Origin: Flavobacteriales bacterium
Lineage (GTDB): Bacteria; Bacteroidota; Bacteroidia; Flavobacteriales_E; Vicingaceae
Length of the DNA stretch: 64,000 bases
Direction of reading: 5' to 3'
NCBI GenBank assembly: GCA_026196775.1
Contig: JAPHUD010000007.1
Coordinates: forward strand, 62,001 to 126,000
In this document: positions 27,954-37,251 of the stretch, one piece after another
Position numbering within the stretch: position 1 is the stretch's first letter
Layout of the letters: the number at the start of each line of letters is the position of its first letter
The notes under the pieces: model-generated
Told to the model about the DNA's origin: nothing
Databases searched by the model: none
What the model saw: only the letters and a program-made list of their open reading frames with translations
Program-made: the position numbers and the translations under genes

Positions 27954-28775
27954 ATGGAAAACATTGACGTTACAAAGTATTACGATTTAGCCGCAGAATT
28001 AATAATGACTTATGGACCTAAACTATTAGGAGCATTAGCGGTATTAATAGTTGGACTTTTTATTATTAAAGGATTAAATAAATCATTTAAAAACTTTCTA
28101 GAAACTAGAAAAATAGACCCTTCATTAAAACCATTCTTTTCAAGTATTGTAAGTGCGTTGCTTAAGACACTTTTGGCTATTAGTGTATTAAGCATGTTAG
28201 AAATAGAAATGACATCGTTTATTGCAATACTAGGTGCTGCTGGGTTAGCAATAGGCATGGCTTTATCTGGAGCATTGCAAAATTTTGCAGGTGGTGTAAT
28301 TATTTTAATATTTAAACCATTTAAAGTTGGAGATTTTATAGAAGCACAGGGATATAGTGGAACTGTAAAAGGCATTCAAATTTTTAATACTATTTTAACA
28401 ACTCCAGATAATAAAACCATTATAATTCCTAATGGTGGGTTGTCAACAGGTTCATTAACTAATTACTCAACAGAACCATTAAGAAGAGTAGATTGGACTT
28501 TTGGTGTTGGTTACGGAGATAGTACAGGAAAAACAAAAGAAGTTTTACAAAAATTAATTGATAGTAATGAATTAATTTTAAAAGATCCAGCTCCTTTTAT
28601 AGCAGTTTCTGCTTTGGCAGATAGTTCAGTTAATTTTACTGTAAGAGCTTGGGTAAAAGCACCAGATTATTGGACAGTTTTCTTCGATATGAATGAAAAA
28701 GTGTATAATACCTTTAATAAAGAAGGTCTTAATATTCCATTTCCACAAATGGATGTTCATGTTCATAATAAATAA
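27954..28775 (+). CDS. Small-conductance mechanosensitive channel (MscS family)
   Basis: A 273-residue channel that opens when membrane tension rises. TM1 and TM2 lie about residues 18-40 and 63-83. The pore helix carries the glycine/alanine pattern AAGLAIGMALSGALQNFAGGVIILIFKPF, and the cytoplasmic vestibule begins with KVGDFIEAQGYSGTVKGI. Length is close to E. coli MscS (286). An MscL gene is also present at 61254. Confidence 0.93.
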   Translation: MENIDVTKYYDLAAELIMTYGPKLLGALAVLIVGLFIIKGLNKSFKNFLETRKIDPSLKPFFSSIVSALLKTLLAISVLSMLEIEMTSFIAILGAAGLAIGMALSGALQNFAGGVIILIFKPFKVGDFIEAQGYSGTVKGIQIFNTILTTPDNKTIIIPNGGLSTGSLTNYSTEPLRRVDWTFGVGYGDSTGKTKEVLQKLIDSNELILKDPAPFIAVSALADSSVNFTVRAWVKAPDYWTVFFDMNEKVYNTFNKEGLNIPFPQMDVHVHNK

Positions 28776-28801
28776 TTTAAAAAATAATTAGAAAATATAT
28801 A

Positions 28802-29779
28802 ATGAAAAAAATCATTTATGCAACCATGATGTTGCTTGCAGGTGCAGGAATGGTAACTGCTCAAGTTGTTGATAAAGAATTAACTGAGGCAGAGAAAATA
28901 ATAAAAGCTCAAGAAGCAGATAGTTTAGATGGTTGGAAAGTAGGCGGTGTTTTTGGAGCCAACCTTACCCAAGCTAGTTTTACCAATTGGTCTGCCGGTG
29001 GTGAAAACTCTGTAGCTGTAAATGGTTTGCTTAGCACTTTTGCTAATTACAAAAAAGGTCGTTCATCATGGGATAATACACTTAATCTTGCTTACGGTAT
29101 GTTAAAACAAGGAGAAGAAGGCGGAGTTAGAAAAACAGATGATAGAATAGATTTTATGTCGAAATACGGTTATAAGGCTACCGAAAGATGGTATTACGCT
29201 GCTTTGGTAAACTTTAAAACTCAGTTTGCTGATGGTTACAACTATCCTGATGATTCAACAGAAATATCTACTTTTCTTGCTCCGGCTTATGCATTAGCAG
29301 CAATTGGTATGGACTATAAACCTCATGATAATTTTACTGCGTTTATATCTCCTTTTACTGCAAGAATGACTATCGTAAATGATAAAACCTTAGCAGATGC
29401 CGGTGCTTTTGGTGTTGATCCAGCTGAATTTGATCTTTTAGGAAATAAAATTAAAAATGGTAAAATACTTAGAGCTGAATATGGGGGGTACGTAAGAGTG
29501 ATGTACAAAAAAGAAATAATGGAAAATATTAACTTAGAAACCCGTTTCGATGCTTTTTCTAATTATACTGAAGAACCAACACATATTGATGTAAACTGGG
29601 AATTATTACTCTCACTTAAGGTAAATAAATTCATCTCAGCAACTGTATCTACTCAGTTAATTTATGATCATGATATTGATATTGCTGTTGATAGAAATAA
29701 CGATGGGGTTATAGATGGATCCGGACCACGAGTTCAATTTAAAGAAATATTAGGAGTAGGGTTGAATTACAAATTCTAA
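28802..29779 (+). CDS. DUF3078 outer-membrane-type protein
   Basis: A 325-residue secreted protein with signal peptide MKKIIYATMMLLAGAGMVTAQ. The mature part holds the DUF3078 start (DGWKVGGVFGANLTQASFTNWSAGGENSVAVNGL) and alternating hydrophobic strands that end in an aromatic C terminus (GVGLNYKF), a sign of an outer-membrane beta barrel. It follows mscS by 26 bases. Function unknown. Confidence 0.85.
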   Translation: MKKIIYATMMLLAGAGMVTAQVVDKELTEAEKIIKAQEADSLDGWKVGGVFGANLTQASFTNWSAGGENSVAVNGLLSTFANYKKGRSSWDNTLNLAYGMLKQGEEGGVRKTDDRIDFMSKYGYKATERWYYAALVNFKTQFADGYNYPDDSTEISTFLAPAYALAAIGMDYKPHDNFTAFISPFTARMTIVNDKTLADAGAFGVDPAEFDLLGNKIKNGKILRAEYGGYVRVMYKKEIMENINLETRFDAFSNYTEEPTHIDVNWELLLSLKVNKFISATVSTQLIYDHDIDIAVDRNNDGVIDGSGPRVQFKEILGVGLNYKF

Positions 29780-29803
29780 ATCCCTTACCTAAATTAATTT
29801 TAC

Positions 29804-29842
29804 ACACAACCATTTCAAATTATTTGAAATGGTTGTGTTGTT
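29804..29842. terminator. Strong terminator after the DUF3078 gene
   Basis: ACACAACCATTTCAAA and TTTGAAATGGTTGTGT form a perfect 16-bp stem with loop TTA, followed by TGTTT. The downstream T-run is weak but the stem is exceptionally long. Confidence 0.7.
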
Positions 29843-29863
29843 TAATATCTCAAAATTTATTGA

Positions 29864-29871
29864 TATTTTCG
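29864..29871 (+). promoter_or_regulatory. Promoter -7 box for the sigma factor gene
   Basis: TATTTTCG, a common variant of TAnnTTTG, 47 bases before the ATG. Confidence 0.5.
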
Positions 29872-29918
29872 CCACAAGGCAACCGAACCAACATAATAAC
29901 GTCTTAAGATAAAATTAA

Positions 29919-30488
29919 ATGGATCGAGAAGATCAAGATAAATTAGAACGTCTTGTTAACGAGTGTGTTAAAGGCAATAGGCAAGCTCAAAAAGAGCTGT
30001 ACAAGATGTATTATGGGAAAATGATGAGTGTTTGTTATCGTTATGCTAATAGTACTGATGAAGCCAAAGATGTGTTGCAAGATGGATTTGTTAAGGTTTT
30101 TCAACATCTTAAAAGTTATAATTTTAAAGGTTCTTTAGAAGGTTGGGTAAGAAGGATAATTGTAAATACTGCCATAGATTGTTATAGAAAAAATAAAGGC
30201 GTATATTTTGTAGAGGATGAAGATAATTACATTTTAGATGCTAATTATTCAGAAAGTGCAGAAAGTATTTACAGCAATTTTGGAGTTGAAGTAATTATGG
30301 AAGCCATTCAAGAGTTAACACCTGTTTATAGAACGGTTTTTAACTTGTATGTGCTAGAAGGTTACTCCCACAAAGAAATTGCAGATGAACTAGAAATAAA
30401 CGAAGGGACATCTAAATCTAACTTAGCTAAAGCAAAAAGAAATTTAAGACAAATATTAGAAAAAAAGAATGCCCAAAAACATGGATAA
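29919..30488 (+). CDS. RNA polymerase sigma-70 factor, ECF subfamily
   Basis: A 189-residue alternative sigma factor. Region 2 spans about residues 15-95 (QKELYKMYYGKMMSVCYRYA, DEAKDVLQDGFVKVFQHL, FKGSLEGWVRRIIVNTAID). Region 4 spans about 130-185 with the helix-turn-helix LEGYSHKEIADELEINEGTSKSNLAKAKR. Its last eight bases overlap the next gene's preferred start, which suggests translational coupling with a probable anti-sigma factor. Confidence 0.93.
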   Translation: MDREDQDKLERLVNECVKGNRQAQKELYKMYYGKMMSVCYRYANSTDEAKDVLQDGFVKVFQHLKSYNFKGSLEGWVRRIIVNTAIDCYRKNKGVYFVEDEDNYILDANYSESAESIYSNFGVEVIMEAIQELTPVYRTVFNLYVLEGYSHKEIADELEINEGTSKSNLAKAKRNLRQILEKKNAQKHG

Positions 30489-31755
30489 ATTCGAAAAATT
30501 AATAAAAGACAAAATTGAACAACACGAAGTTCCTTTTAATGAAGCCCATTGGAATGAGATGGATGCTAAATTAAACTCGTTAAAAAATGTTCAATACATT
30601 AAAAATATTGCTATTGCAGCTTCAGTTGTTGCTGTGGTAGCTATTTCTGCTTATTTTATCTCCAATAATAATATGGATGATAAAAATAGTATAGAAAATT
30701 ACTCAACAGAGGTTAATACTAACGAACAAGCTCCTTTAATTAAGGAAGAAACTTCTAATACAAATAATACAACTATTAATACTACCAACAACGAAAATAA
30801 TACCCAGGAAAATCATTCCAACCACACTCAAGTTATTGATGAAAAAATAACAGAGCAATTATCAGAAGAAAAAACACCTTTGTTGGTTGAAGATATTAAA
30901 CAAAAAGAAATAGTTGATAATAAATCTCCTGAAAACAATAACAACACTGTTGCAGATTTAAATGTACAAGCAGAAGTGTTAAGCTCAACAGTATGTTTAG
31001 GTCAGCAAGTAGTGTTTAAATCTAAAGTTAACGCTTACAACCCATCTTATTTATGGGATTTTGGTGACGGAACAACATCTAATAATGCACAACCACATCA
31101 TGTGTATGATAAAACCGGAAATTATCAGGTAAAACTAACTGTTGTAAATAATGAAACCAAGCAAAAAACAGTTGAAAATGTAGGAAGTGTAACCATTCTT
31201 CCAACACCAACTAAAGATTTTACTTATACAGAAGATGCATTAGCTCACGATAAAAATAAATTTTCTTATCCCGCTACAACGCTTAAAACAGAAAATCAAA
31301 ACATTAGTGCTTATTTATGGAAAACGAATGATGGAAGAACATCTACAGAAGCAACGCCAAGTTTTGTTTTTGAAGATAAAGGAACTTATGATGTAAAACT
31401 AATGCTTACTCATCAATCTGGTTGTTATGTAGAGTTTACTAAATCGGTAGAAATTACCTTAGATATGGATTTGTTAGCTCCATCAGGATTTATTCCTAAT
31501 AGTTCTATTGAAGAAAATCAAACGTTTATTCCTAAAGCATTATTAGGTTGGGATGTAAATTTCAAAATGATGATTACCGATAAAAGTGGCAAGTTAATAT
31601 ATGAAACTACTGATAAGTATAAACCTTGGAATGGTAAGCTAAACAACTCTGGAGAGCAACTTCCAAACGATATTTACTTATGGAAAGTGGTGACTTATGA
31701 TGCAAACGGAAAAGCATATCATCATAATGGAACCATTCGCTTAATGAATAAATAA
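30481..31755 (+). CDS. Probable membrane anti-sigma factor with PKD domain and gliding-type C-terminal domain
   Basis: 424 residues from the ATG at 30481 (MDKFEKLIKDKIEQHEVPFN); an ATG 12 bases upstream is possible but would lie deeper in the sigma gene. Residues 1-40 are cytoplasmic and helical, as expected for a sigma-binding segment. One membrane helix spans 42-60. An Asn/Thr-rich linker of about 95 residues follows, then a PKD domain (SYLWDFGDGTTSNNAQPHHVYD), a second PKD-like region (YLWKTNDGRTSTEATPSFVF) and a final domain (FKMMITDKSGKLIYETTD ... NDIYLWKVVTYDANG) that resembles the T9SS type B tail. The anti-sigma role rests on position and topology. Confidence 0.75.
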   Translation: MDKFEKLIKDKIEQHEVPFNEAHWNEMDAKLNSLKNVQYIKNIAIAASVVAVVAISAYFISNNNMDDKNSIENYSTEVNTNEQAPLIKEETSNTNNTTINTTNNENNTQENHSNHTQVIDEKITEQLSEEKTPLLVEDIKQKEIVDNKSPENNNNTVADLNVQAEVLSSTVCLGQQVVFKSKVNAYNPSYLWDFGDGTTSNNAQPHHVYDKTGNYQVKLTVVNNETKQKTVENVGSVTILPTPTKDFTYTEDALAHDKNKFSYPATTLKTENQNISAYLWKTNDGRTSTEATPSFVFEDKGTYDVKLMLTHQSGCYVEFTKSVEITLDMDLLAPSGFIPNSSIEENQTFIPKALLGWDVNFKMMITDKSGKLIYETTDKYKPWNGKLNNSGEQLPNDIYLWKVVTYDANGKAYHHNGTIRLMNK

Positions 31756-31825
31756 ATCCCTTCGTTATTTGTTATCAGTTAACCGTTAATTAGTTGGTTG
31801 ATAAAAAAATGTTATTCATTTTTCT

Positions 31826-31833
31826 TATTTTCG
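31826..31833 (+). promoter_or_regulatory. Promoter -7 box for the small lipoprotein gene
   Basis: TATTTTCG lies 18 bases before the ATG at 31852 and inside the longer TTG-initiated frame, so it favours the shorter protein. Confidence 0.5.
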
Positions 31834-31851
31834 TATTTTATTATAAAAAGT

Positions 31852-32301
31852 ATGAGGCAAGTATTATTAGTGTTAATTGTTTTAGTTTTAGGTTGTAGTG
31901 ATAATAAGTCTGAAACTGATGATGTGTCTAAAGTCGAAGTGGACAATGAAACTATCTTAAATGAAATTAAAAATAAACTATCAGGTTTATGGGTAATTGA
32001 AAGAGGACATTTAGATTATATGGCAGTTGTTATAGATGAGAATTTTCTGACCATTACTACCGAACCTAATAATTTTTTAAGAGTTCATGAGTTTCAACTT
32101 CTTGATGATTCAACAATAATGTTTCATGAGTTTTATCCTGAAATGATTTTATCAGTTGATAATAGACCAAAAACAATATGGAAAATAAAAGATATTACAG
32201 ATACTTCACTTATAATTGGATTATTTGTTCCTGAAAGTCCAAATGAACTAACTGATTTTAAATTTAAGAAATCTGATGAATCATTTTTTGTAGAAAATTA
32301 G
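31852..32301 (+). CDS. Hypothetical lipoprotein
   Basis: 149 residues from the ATG at 31852. The N terminus MRQVLLVLIVLVLGCSD is a lipoprotein signal with the cysteine after LVLG. A longer frame from TTG at 31798 would bury this signal behind a second hydrophobic run, so it is not preferred. The mature part begins with an acidic linker and then a beta-rich domain (LSGLWVIERGHLDYMAVVIDE, IWKIKDITDTSLIIGLFV) reminiscent of small lipocalin-like domains. Family not recognised. Confidence 0.7.
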   Translation: MRQVLLVLIVLVLGCSDNKSETDDVSKVEVDNETILNEIKNKLSGLWVIERGHLDYMAVVIDENFLTITTEPNNFLRVHEFQLLDDSTIMFHEFYPEMILSVDNRPKTIWKIKDITDTSLIIGLFVPESPNELTDFKFKKSDESFFVEN

Positions 32302-32354
32302 AATAATATTTTTATTTCTCGTGTTACTTTTCAAAAATCCTCTCCTTAAATAAA

Positions 32355-32368
32355 ATGACAAAATTCAT
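32355..32368 (+). promoter_or_regulatory. CRP/FNR-type dyad upstream of ccoI
   Basis: ATGA-CAAAAT-TCAT is a symmetric TGA-N6-TCA site. Its centre is 29.5 bases before a -7-like element GAATTTTG (32391-32398), which places it near -41.5. The identical arrangement occurs ahead of ccoS. Confidence 0.6.
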
Positions 32369-32406
32369 GGTTTTATAAATTAAAACCACGGAATTTTGCA
32401 TTTGTA

Positions 32407-34818
32407 ATGCAAGCAGAAAAAACTCATACAAAGCAAAAAACAACTTGTTACCATTGTGGTGAAGATTGCTTGGAAGATACATTGGTTTTCGATAGTAAAT
32501 CTTTTTGTTGTGTAGGGTGTAAATCTGTTTATGAAATTCTTAATCAGAATGATTTATGTAATTATTATGATTTAGAAAAAACACCAGGCATTTCTCCACC
32601 AAAAAATGTTTCTAAAAAACACGAATATCTCGAAAATCAAGAAATAGTAGAAAAATTAATTGATTTTAAGGATGATGAACGGATGTTGGTTACTTTCTAT
32701 TTACCACAAGTGCATTGTAGTTCTTGTGTTTGGTTGTTAGAGAATTTGTACAAACTAAATCCACATGTATTTTCATCGAGAATTAACTTTCTAAAAAAAG
32801 AACTTAAACTGTCTTTCAATTATCATCAACTTTCGTTAAGGCAATTGGTGGAATTACTGGCTTCAATAGGTTACGAACCCGAAATTAATTTCTCAGATAC
32901 ATCAAAAGATAAAAAGTATAAAATAGACAGAAGTTTAGTCTATAAGCTAGGAATTGCTGGATTTGCTTTTGGCAATATTATGATGTTGAGTCTGCCCGAA
33001 TATTTTGGACTAGACGATATAAAAGAACTTTCGTTTGCCAAATTCTTTGGATACATCAATATTTTACTTTCCTTGCCTGTGTTGGTTTATAGTGCGTCAG
33101 ATTATTTAAAATCGGCTTGGGTAGCTCTAAAACACAAAACAATTAATATAGATATTCCAATTGTGTTGGGAGTAATAGCTTTGTTTTTCAGAAGTGTTTA
33201 TGAAATTGTAAGCCACCAAGGAGCGGGATATTTAGATTCACTTGCAGGGTTGATTTTCTTTATGTTGTTGGGAAAGGTTTTTCAGCAAAAAACCTATGCC
33301 GTATTATCTTTTGAGCGGGATTATAAATCGTATTTTCCAATATCATCAACCATTATTAAGCAAAATGGAGAGGAGGTAAGTATTGCTGTTTCGGAACTTA
33401 AAAAAGGCGACATCATCTTAATAAGAAATAATGAAATTATTCCTGTAGATGCAGAATTGATAGCAGGTGAAGCAAAAATTGATAATAGTTTTGTTACAGG
33501 TGAATCCTTACCAGTAGAGATTAAAGTGGGTACAAAAATTTATGCCGGAGGAAAACAAAAAGGAGAAGCCATACAATTAAAAGTACTAAAAGAAATTTCT
33601 AACTCGTACTTAACACAATTGTGGAATGATGAAGCTTTTACCAAACAACATCAAGATCAGTTTGCAGGAATAACCAATACTATTAGTAAGTATTTTACTT
33701 TAATCATTATTGTAATTGCTTTAGGAAGTTTGTTTTATTGGTGGAATATTGATAAGAAAATTGCTATACATGCTTTTACATCGGTTTTAATTATTGCTTG
33801 TCCTTGTGCGTTAGCTTTATCTGCACCATTTACTTTTGGAAATGTATTGAGAATTTTCGGTAGCAATAAATTTTACCTCAAAAACGCTGCTGTTATAGAA
33901 CAACTAGCAAAAATTAGCACCATTGTTTTTGATAAAACAGGAACACTTACACAGGCAGCAAATTCCTCTATTTCTTATATTGGAGAGCAAATGAATAACG
34001 AAGAATTAAATGCGGTAGCTTCTTTACTAAGACAATCATCACATCCACTAAGTAAACTAGTTTTCGCAACATTAGAAAACTACCGAATAATAGAAATAAA
34101 AGAGTTTGAAGAAGTGTTGGGTAAAGGAATTGTCGCAACAGTTAATGGAAAAACGGTGAAAATTGGTTCTGCCAATTTTGTTGAAGCTACAAAAGAAGAT
34201 GCTGCAACAACATCTGTAGTTTATGTGAAAATTAATGATAAGGTTTTGGGAAGGTTTCAGTTGGAGAATACTTACAGAAAAAATCTGAAAACTGTAATTA
34301 ATCAGTTGCAACAATATTTTAAGCTCCATTTAGTATCAGGAGATAATGATAGTGAACAACAAAGGTTATTAGCGTATTTTTCTAAAGAAAATACTTTTTT
34401 ATTTAATCAAACCCCTGAGCAAAAACTTAAGTACATTAAAGAAATACAGCAGCAAAATGAAAAAGTAGCCATGATTGGTGATGGGTTAAATGATGCTGGA
34501 GCTTTAAAACAAAGTAATGTGGGGATTTCTATTTCCGAAGATGTTAATACTTTTTCTCCAGCTTGTGATGCCATTTTAGATGCTGCCGTTTTTGAAAAAT
34601 TACCTTTATTTTTTAAGTATGCTAAAACAAGTATCAACATAGTAATTGCAAGTTTTATCATTTCCTTTTTATACAATATTGTAGGGTTGAGTTTTGCAGT
34701 TCAAGGATTAATGTCGCCTGTGTTAGCAGCTATTTTAATGCCTCTAAGCTCAATTACAGTGGTGGTTTTTGTAACTATAACAACTAACCTTTCTGCTAAA
34801 TTGATGAAAGTAGGTTGA
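32407..34818 (+). CDS. ccoI: Copper-translocating P1B-type ATPase for cbb3 oxidase assembly (CcoI/FixI)
   Basis: An 803-residue copper export pump that loads the cbb3 oxidase. The N-terminal metal-binding ATPase-associated domain (CYHCGEDC ... FCCVGCKSVYEIL) and an HMA-like domain with HCSSCVWLLENLY precede the transporter. The ion-path motif is C465-P-C467, the phosphorylation site D509 in DKTGTLT, and the hinge GDGLNDAGAL. About eight membrane helices are present. The N-terminal arrangement is the one typical of CcoI rather than of CopA. It starts the oxidase locus. Confidence 0.93.
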   Translation: MQAEKTHTKQKTTCYHCGEDCLEDTLVFDSKSFCCVGCKSVYEILNQNDLCNYYDLEKTPGISPPKNVSKKHEYLENQEIVEKLIDFKDDERMLVTFYLPQVHCSSCVWLLENLYKLNPHVFSSRINFLKKELKLSFNYHQLSLRQLVELLASIGYEPEINFSDTSKDKKYKIDRSLVYKLGIAGFAFGNIMMLSLPEYFGLDDIKELSFAKFFGYINILLSLPVLVYSASDYLKSAWVALKHKTINIDIPIVLGVIALFFRSVYEIVSHQGAGYLDSLAGLIFFMLLGKVFQQKTYAVLSFERDYKSYFPISSTIIKQNGEEVSIAVSELKKGDIILIRNNEIIPVDAELIAGEAKIDNSFVTGESLPVEIKVGTKIYAGGKQKGEAIQLKVLKEISNSYLTQLWNDEAFTKQHQDQFAGITNTISKYFTLIIIVIALGSLFYWWNIDKKIAIHAFTSVLIIACPCALALSAPFTFGNVLRIFGSNKFYLKNAAVIEQLAKISTIVFDKTGTLTQAANSSISYIGEQMNNEELNAVASLLRQSSHPLSKLVFATLENYRIIEIKEFEEVLGKGIVATVNGKTVKIGSANFVEATKEDAATTSVVYVKINDKVLGRFQLENTYRKNLKTVINQLQQYFKLHLVSGDNDSEQQRLLAYFSKENTFLFNQTPEQKLKYIKEIQQQNEKVAMIGDGLNDAGALKQSNVGISISEDVNTFSPACDAILDAAVFEKLPLFFKYAKTSINIVIASFIISFLYNIVGLSFAVQGLMSPVLAAILMPLSSITVVVFVTITTNLSAKLMKVG

Positions 34819-34872
34819 TGTCATGTTTATCACTATCAAATTTAAAAGAAACACCAAAAAACATTTTCTAAT

Positions 34873-34886
34873 TTGACAAAAGTCAT
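34873..34886 (+). promoter_or_regulatory. CRP/FNR-type dyad upstream of ccoS-ccoNO
   Basis: TTGA-CAAAAG-TCAT differs from the site before ccoI at only two of fourteen positions. Its centre lies 29.5 bases before TACTTTTA (34909-34916), a -7-like element, and the site ends 39 bases before the ccoS ATG. Confidence 0.65.
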
Positions 34887-34925
34887 GTTTTTTAATATTT
34901 ACCAATCATACTTTTACCAAAAATT

Positions 34926-35093
34926 ATGAGCGTACTATTTATATTAATCATTGTAAGTTTAGCGGTAGCTATTAGTTTTCTGGTAGCCTTTGTATGGTCT
35001 GTGAAAGACGGGCAATACGAAGATGATTATACACCATCAATGCGAATGCTTTTTGATGATGAGGTAAAAGAAACAAAAAATCAATCAAAATAA
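34926..35093 (+). CDS. ccoS: Cbb3-type oxidase assembly protein CcoS
   Basis: A 55-residue protein with one membrane helix (VLFILIIVSLAVAISFLVAFVWSV; residues about 3-26) followed by the conserved KDGQYEDDYTPSMRML. CcoS is needed for cofactor insertion into CcoN. It lies between ccoI and the ccoNO gene, 12 bases from the latter. Confidence 0.92.
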   Translation: MSVLFILIIVSLAVAISFLVAFVWSVKDGQYEDDYTPSMRMLFDDEVKETKNQSK

Positions 35094-35105
35094 ACTTTAT
35101 AAATT

Positions 35106-37232
35106 ATGACACAGCAAACAGAAAAGTTTTTTTATGACAATAAAATCGTAAAACTATTCGCTTATGCAACCATTTTTTGGGGCGTAGTAGGAATGTTAGT
35201 TGGATTGCTTGTAGCACTTCAAATGTATATTCCGGCATTAAATTTTAATTATGAGTTTACCACTTTTGGTAGAACCAGGCCATTGCATACCAATGCAGTA
35301 ATTTTTGCATTTGTGGGTAATGGAATTTTTACCGGGGTTTATTACTCTTTACAAAGGTTACTCAAAACCAGAATGTGGAGTGATACATTAAGTTTAGTTA
35401 ATTTTTGGGGATGGCAGTTAATTATTGTCTCCGCAGCAATAACCTTATTGGCAGGATTTACAACTGGAAAGGAGTATGCTGAATTAGAATGGCCTATAGA
35501 TATTGCTATTACTTTAATTTGGGTAGTTTTTGGATGGAACATGTTTGCTACTATCTTAAAAAGAAGAGAAAGACATTTGTATGTTGCCATTTGGTTTTAT
35601 ATAGCCACTTTTGTTACTGTTGCAGTTTTGCACCTTGTAAATTCCTTTGAATTGCCTGTAAGCTTTATGAAAAGTTACTCATGGTATGCAGGTGTTCAAG
35701 ATGCGTTAGTACAATGGTGGTACGGACACAATGCTGTTGCTTTCTTTTTAACAACACCTTATTTAGGGTTGATGTATTATTTTGTGCCAAAAGCAGCACA
35801 ACGACCAGTTTATTCTTATAAACTATCTATTATCCACTTTTGGGCGTTAATCTTCTTATACATTTGGGCAGGACCTCACCATTTATTATATACTTCTTTA
35901 CCGGAGTGGGCTCAAACATTAGGAGTAGTGTTTTCAGTAATGCTTATCGCTCCATCTTGGGGAGGTATGATTAATGGATTATTAACACTTCGTGGTGCTT
36001 GGGATAAAGTTAGAGATAGTGCCGTACTTAAATTTTTTGTAGTGGCTATTACTGCTTATGGTATGGCAACTTTTGAAGGGCCTATGTTGTCACTAAAAAG
36101 TGTAAACGCAATTAGCCATTATACAGATTGGACTGTTGGACACGTTCATATTGGAGCCTTGGGTTGGAATGGATTCCTAACGTTTGGTATGCTGTATTGG
36201 CTTATCCCTAGAATGTTTAATACTAAATTATATTCCGAGAAATTGGCCGGAGTTCACTTTTGGATAGGTACTATAGGGATATTAGTTTATGCTGTGCCAT
36301 TATATTTTGCAGGATTTACACAGTATTTAATGTGGCAAGAATTTACTACTGACGGTTATTTAAAATACCCTAACTTCTTAGAAACAGTTACTGAAATTGT
36401 TCCAATGTATATGACAAGAAGTATTGGTGGAACATTATATTTGGTTGGTGCCTTATTAATGGTTTATAACATCATTAAAACAGTAAAACAAGGTCAGTTT
36501 GTAGACAACGAAGCTGCCGAAGCTCCTGCTTTAGAACCTGTTTATGCTCCTCATAATGGAGAACACTGGCACAGAGTTATTGAAAGAAAACCTGTTAAGT
36601 TATTAATATTCTCATTAATTGTAATACTAATTGGTGGAGCGGTAGAAATGGTACCAACTTTCTTAGTAAAATCTAATGTGCCAACTATTGAGGCAGTAAA
36701 ACCATACACTCCTCTTGAATTACAAGGTAGAGATATTTATGTAAAAGAAGGTTGTTATAATTGTCACTCACAAATGATTAGACCATTTAGACATGAGGTG
36801 GAAAGATATGGCGATTACTCAAAATCAGGGGAATTTGTTTACGATCATCCGTTCCAGTGGGGTTCGAAGAGAACAGGACCGGATTTGGCAAGAGAAGGTT
36901 CTAAAAAGTTAAGAAAATCTCACTCTTGGCATTATAATCACATGGAAGACCCAACAAGTATGTCGCCAGGCTCTATTATGCCTGCTTATCCTTGGATGTT
37001 AGAAAAAGATATAGACATTGAAAGTACGCCTGCAAAAATTAGAGCAATGCAAACGTTGGGAGTTCCTTATGCAGAAGGTTATGACCAACAAGCTATTGAA
37101 GATTTGAAAAAACAAGCCAATGAAATAGCAGAACAACTCAAAACAGAGGGAGTTGAAAAAGCTGATGCTAACAAAGAAATTATTGCACTTATCGCTTACT
37201 TGCAAAGGTTAGGAACTGACGTAGAAAAATAA
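35106..37232 (+). CDS. ccoN: Fused cbb3-type cytochrome c oxidase subunits I and II (CcoNO)
   Basis: 708 residues that join two proteins. Residues about 1-480 are CcoN, the twelve-helix catalytic subunit that binds haem b and the haem b3-CuB centre; histidine-rich helices such as PLHTNAVIFAFVGNGIF, WWYGHNAVAFFL and YTDWTVGHVHIGALGWNG are present. Residues about 500-708 are CcoO, with one membrane helix and one c-type haem site (C550-YNC-H, CYNCHSQMIRPF). This fusion is common in Bacteroidota. It works as the high-affinity terminal oxidase under low oxygen. Confidence 0.95.
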   Translation: MTQQTEKFFYDNKIVKLFAYATIFWGVVGMLVGLLVALQMYIPALNFNYEFTTFGRTRPLHTNAVIFAFVGNGIFTGVYYSLQRLLKTRMWSDTLSLVNFWGWQLIIVSAAITLLAGFTTGKEYAELEWPIDIAITLIWVVFGWNMFATILKRRERHLYVAIWFYIATFVTVAVLHLVNSFELPVSFMKSYSWYAGVQDALVQWWYGHNAVAFFLTTPYLGLMYYFVPKAAQRPVYSYKLSIIHFWALIFLYIWAGPHHLLYTSLPEWAQTLGVVFSVMLIAPSWGGMINGLLTLRGAWDKVRDSAVLKFFVVAITAYGMATFEGPMLSLKSVNAISHYTDWTVGHVHIGALGWNGFLTFGMLYWLIPRMFNTKLYSEKLAGVHFWIGTIGILVYAVPLYFAGFTQYLMWQEFTTDGYLKYPNFLETVTEIVPMYMTRSIGGTLYLVGALLMVYNIIKTVKQGQFVDNEAAEAPALEPVYAPHNGEHWHRVIERKPVKLLIFSLIVILIGGAVEMVPTFLVKSNVPTIEAVKPYTPLELQGRDIYVKEGCYNCHSQMIRPFRHEVERYGDYSKSGEFVYDHPFQWGSKRTGPDLAREGSKKLRKSHSWHYNHMEDPTSMSPGSIMPAYPWMLEKDIDIESTPAKIRAMQTLGVPYAEGYDQQAIEDLKKQANEIAEQLKTEGVEKADANKEIIALIAYLQRLGTDVEK

Positions 37233-37251
37233 TTTTAAAAAAGATAGAACT

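Noticed and set aside
31798-31851. TTG-initiated N-terminal extension of the lipoprotein
   Set aside because: It would place 18 hydrophobic residues before a complete lipoprotein signal, and a -7 box lies inside it.
32371-32398. TGGTTTTA/TAAAACCA hairpin before ccoI as a terminator
   Set aside because: No T-run follows and it lies between the FNR-type site and the -7 element, so it more likely reflects promoter AT content.
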